DNA from: Butyrivibrio sp. VCD2006
GTDB taxonomy: Bacteria; Bacillota; Clostridia; Lachnospirales; Lachnospiraceae
Reading direction: 5' to 3'
DNA length: 64,000 nucleotides
NCBI RefSeq assembly: GCF_000423925.1
Contig: NZ_AUIX01000017.1
Coordinates: 81,556 to 145,555, forward strand
Under the pieces are notes generated by a model. That model was given only the letters and a program-made list of their open reading frames with translations. It ran no database searches and was not told the DNA's origin. This document shows, piece after piece, positions 63,123 through 64,000 of this stretch. Both the position numbers and the translations under genes were made by a program. The stretch's first letter is position 1; every line of letters starts with the position of its first letter.

Positions 63123-63743
63123 TTTTTCTCCTTAAATGGTGTATTTAGTATCATCGGACCATATAAGGCAGAAAATAGAATAGACCATGTGTAAAGATGC
63201 ATTTTTTATTAATTAAAAACTCATTCAATACAACTCTTGTATAACTACTTCAATTATATCCTACAATGTTCATTCAAACAATTTGTGGAAAAATTGGGAG
63301 AAATTCCCGGATACCGTATATGGTCGTCTGACCGGTAAGTATAGTATCGCGTATATGAGGATATGTCAATAATAAAATACAAATCTGTGATACTCGTCTT
63401 CTTTCTGAAAAATGGCATAAAATATGTATTAACAATCTTAAAAGTGTGTTAAATATGCTTGCATACAGTTATATAGGAGGAGTAAATATTGTAGAATGAG
63501 CTCAATAATAAACGCGTCGCAAAATGAATTGATGGGTTAAAATTATGAACGAAAAAATTCTGGAAGAGAAGAACTTCTTTTGGGTTGGAATGGAAAAGCA
63601 GCCTATGAAGATGAATAATCGTCGAATCTGACAGGGCAATTTTGTCTTGTTTATTAGGAAATTGCGCCTTGGCGGCGCAACCTTGAATTAAAAGGCCCGG
63701 CAAGACCGGGCCACGCAAAGCGGAGGTATGCTGATTGTTATTA
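63123..63743. other. Gene-poor region between Rpn gene and small acidic-protein gene
   Basis: About 620 AT-rich bases. The part next to the Rpn gene presumably holds its promoter. A ribosome-site-like AGGAGGAG at 63476-63483 is followed only by very short frames (14 codons from 63495; 28 codons from 63545, no good ribosome site), possibly gene remnants. Two perfect hairpins lie at 63662-63680 (TTGCGCC/GGCGCAA) and 63694-63712 (GGCCCGG/CCGGGCC). No other feature was recognised. Confidence 0.5.
63694..63712 (-). terminator. Terminator of small acidic-protein gene
   Basis: On the minus strand GGCCCGG-TCTTG-CCGGGCC followed by TTTTAATT, 32 bases after the stop codon of the 53-residue protein. 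A second hairpin lies at 63662-63680. Confidence 0.7.
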
Positions 63744-63905
63744 TCAGTCTACCTCATCAAAGAATTCATCATCTTCGTGCATAAAGTAATCCATATCGAG
63801 AAGGTCTTCATCGTCCATCTCACGGATTTCATCCGCCGACATGCCTTCCGGCGGGCATTGCATGTATTTCTCTCTAAGCTTTGCTATTAGTGCCTTATCA
63901 ACCAT
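63744..63905 (-). CDS. Small acidic protein, 53 residues, unknown function
   Basis: A 53-residue frame preceded by a consensus AGGAGG at normal spacing and followed by a terminator, so likely a real gene. It starts MVDKALIAKLREKYMQCPPE, then becomes strongly acidic (REMDDEDLLDMDYF, ending HEDDEFFDEVD). There is one Cys, no membrane helix and no known motif. The acidic tail might bind a basic partner or metal. It lies just downstream of what may be the end of another minus-strand gene. I do not recognise the family. Confidence 0.65.
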   Translation of the reverse strand: MVDKALIAKLREKYMQCPPEGMSADEIREMDDEDLLDMDYFMHEDDEFFDEVD

Positions 63906-63931
63906 GATCTATCCTCCTGTCATGCCTCATT

Positions 63932-64000
63932 TTAGCATGCCAGGGAATTGGTTTGAACAGGAGCACGACATTTGGGACGGCATTTTCCCATTGCCTTTTC
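63932..64000 (-). CDS. Possible C-terminal fragment of an upstream gene
   Basis: The minus strand is open from the window edge to a TAA at 63932-63934, giving 22 residues including GKCRPKCRAPVQTN. The spacing to the next gene (26 bases, containing its ribosome site) fits an operon, but the fragment is too short to be sure it is coding. Confidence 0.3.
   Translation of the reverse strand, partial: EKAMGKCRPKCRAPVQTNSLAC

Noticed and set aside
63495..63631. Two very short frames (14 and 28 codons) after an AGGAGGAG sequence
   Set aside because: Spacing to either start is poor, neither resembles a known peptide, and no terminator is specific to them. They are possible remnants only.

Overview
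The window looks like a chromosome segment of a fibre-degrading, butyrate-forming Lachnospiraceae bacterium, close to Butyrivibrio or Pseudobutyrivibrio. This is inferred from gene content: many plant-wall glycosidases, carbohydrate ABC systems with Firmicutes-type lipoprotein binding proteins, a phosphotransbutyrylase/butyrate kinase pair, acidic Ala/Glu linkers on secreted lipoproteins and strong AGGAGG-type ribosome binding sites. No tRNA, rRNA, CRISPR array or insertion sequence was seen.

Layout. 0-1.7 kb: end of a MATE exporter and an HD-domain protein. 1.8-9.2 kb: a cellodextrin-type locus with cellobiose phosphorylase (GH94) divergent from a LacI-type regulator, a sugar-binding lipoprotein and two permeases. 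Good promoters and two LacI-like operators can be placed between the divergent genes. 9.3-16.6 kb: intracellular hemicellulose enzymes (an esterase-GH43 fusion, two more GH43 proteins) and an AraC-type regulator. The two control regions here share GCAA direct repeats phased at 21 bp. 17.1-32.0 kb: one long operon starting with a GH10 xylanase lipoprotein, then a 982-residue membrane-anchored binding protein, two permeases, an NHL-propeller membrane protein, a YIP1-like protein, a DUF5696-like surface protein, two more permeases and a second binding lipoprotein. This is the first candidate undescribed system: a membrane-anchored glycan capture and import assembly. 32.1-38.6 kb: a U32-like protein, an SGNH esterase, a GH3 beta-xylosidase and a GH5 endoglucanase.

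38.8-43.8 kb: an L,D-transpeptidase, a polar amino-acid ABC transporter, a self-contained structured non-coding RNA (promoter, nested helices, terminator), a TSCPD protein and a secreted glycosidase-like protein. 43.8-57.5 kb: a PucR-type regulator divergent from a twelve-gene operon encoding a flavodoxin-like reductase, a small membrane protein, a fumarate-reductase-like flavoprotein, an iron-sulfur/GltD fusion, a ferredoxin-like NuoF-tail protein, a thiolase with its DUF35 partner, an acyl carrier protein, Ptb, Buk, a DUF1097 membrane protein and an OFA-type carrier. This is the second candidate undescribed system: a reductive acyl pathway tied to acyl-phosphate energy conservation or activation. 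57.6-64 kb: an M13 peptidase, a dicarboxylate symporter with an ATPase-like N-terminal domain, a phosphopantetheinyl transferase, an Rpn-family nuclease and a 53-residue acidic protein.

Working together: secreted GH10 and GH5 enzymes cut xylan and glucan, the ATPase-less ABC systems import oligosaccharides (presumably using a shared ATPase encoded elsewhere), and the cytoplasmic GH43, GH3, GH94 and esterase proteins finish the breakdown. A family of palindromic repeats with a conserved core is scattered in gaps at 15.4, 52.9, 53.0 and 55.6 kb.
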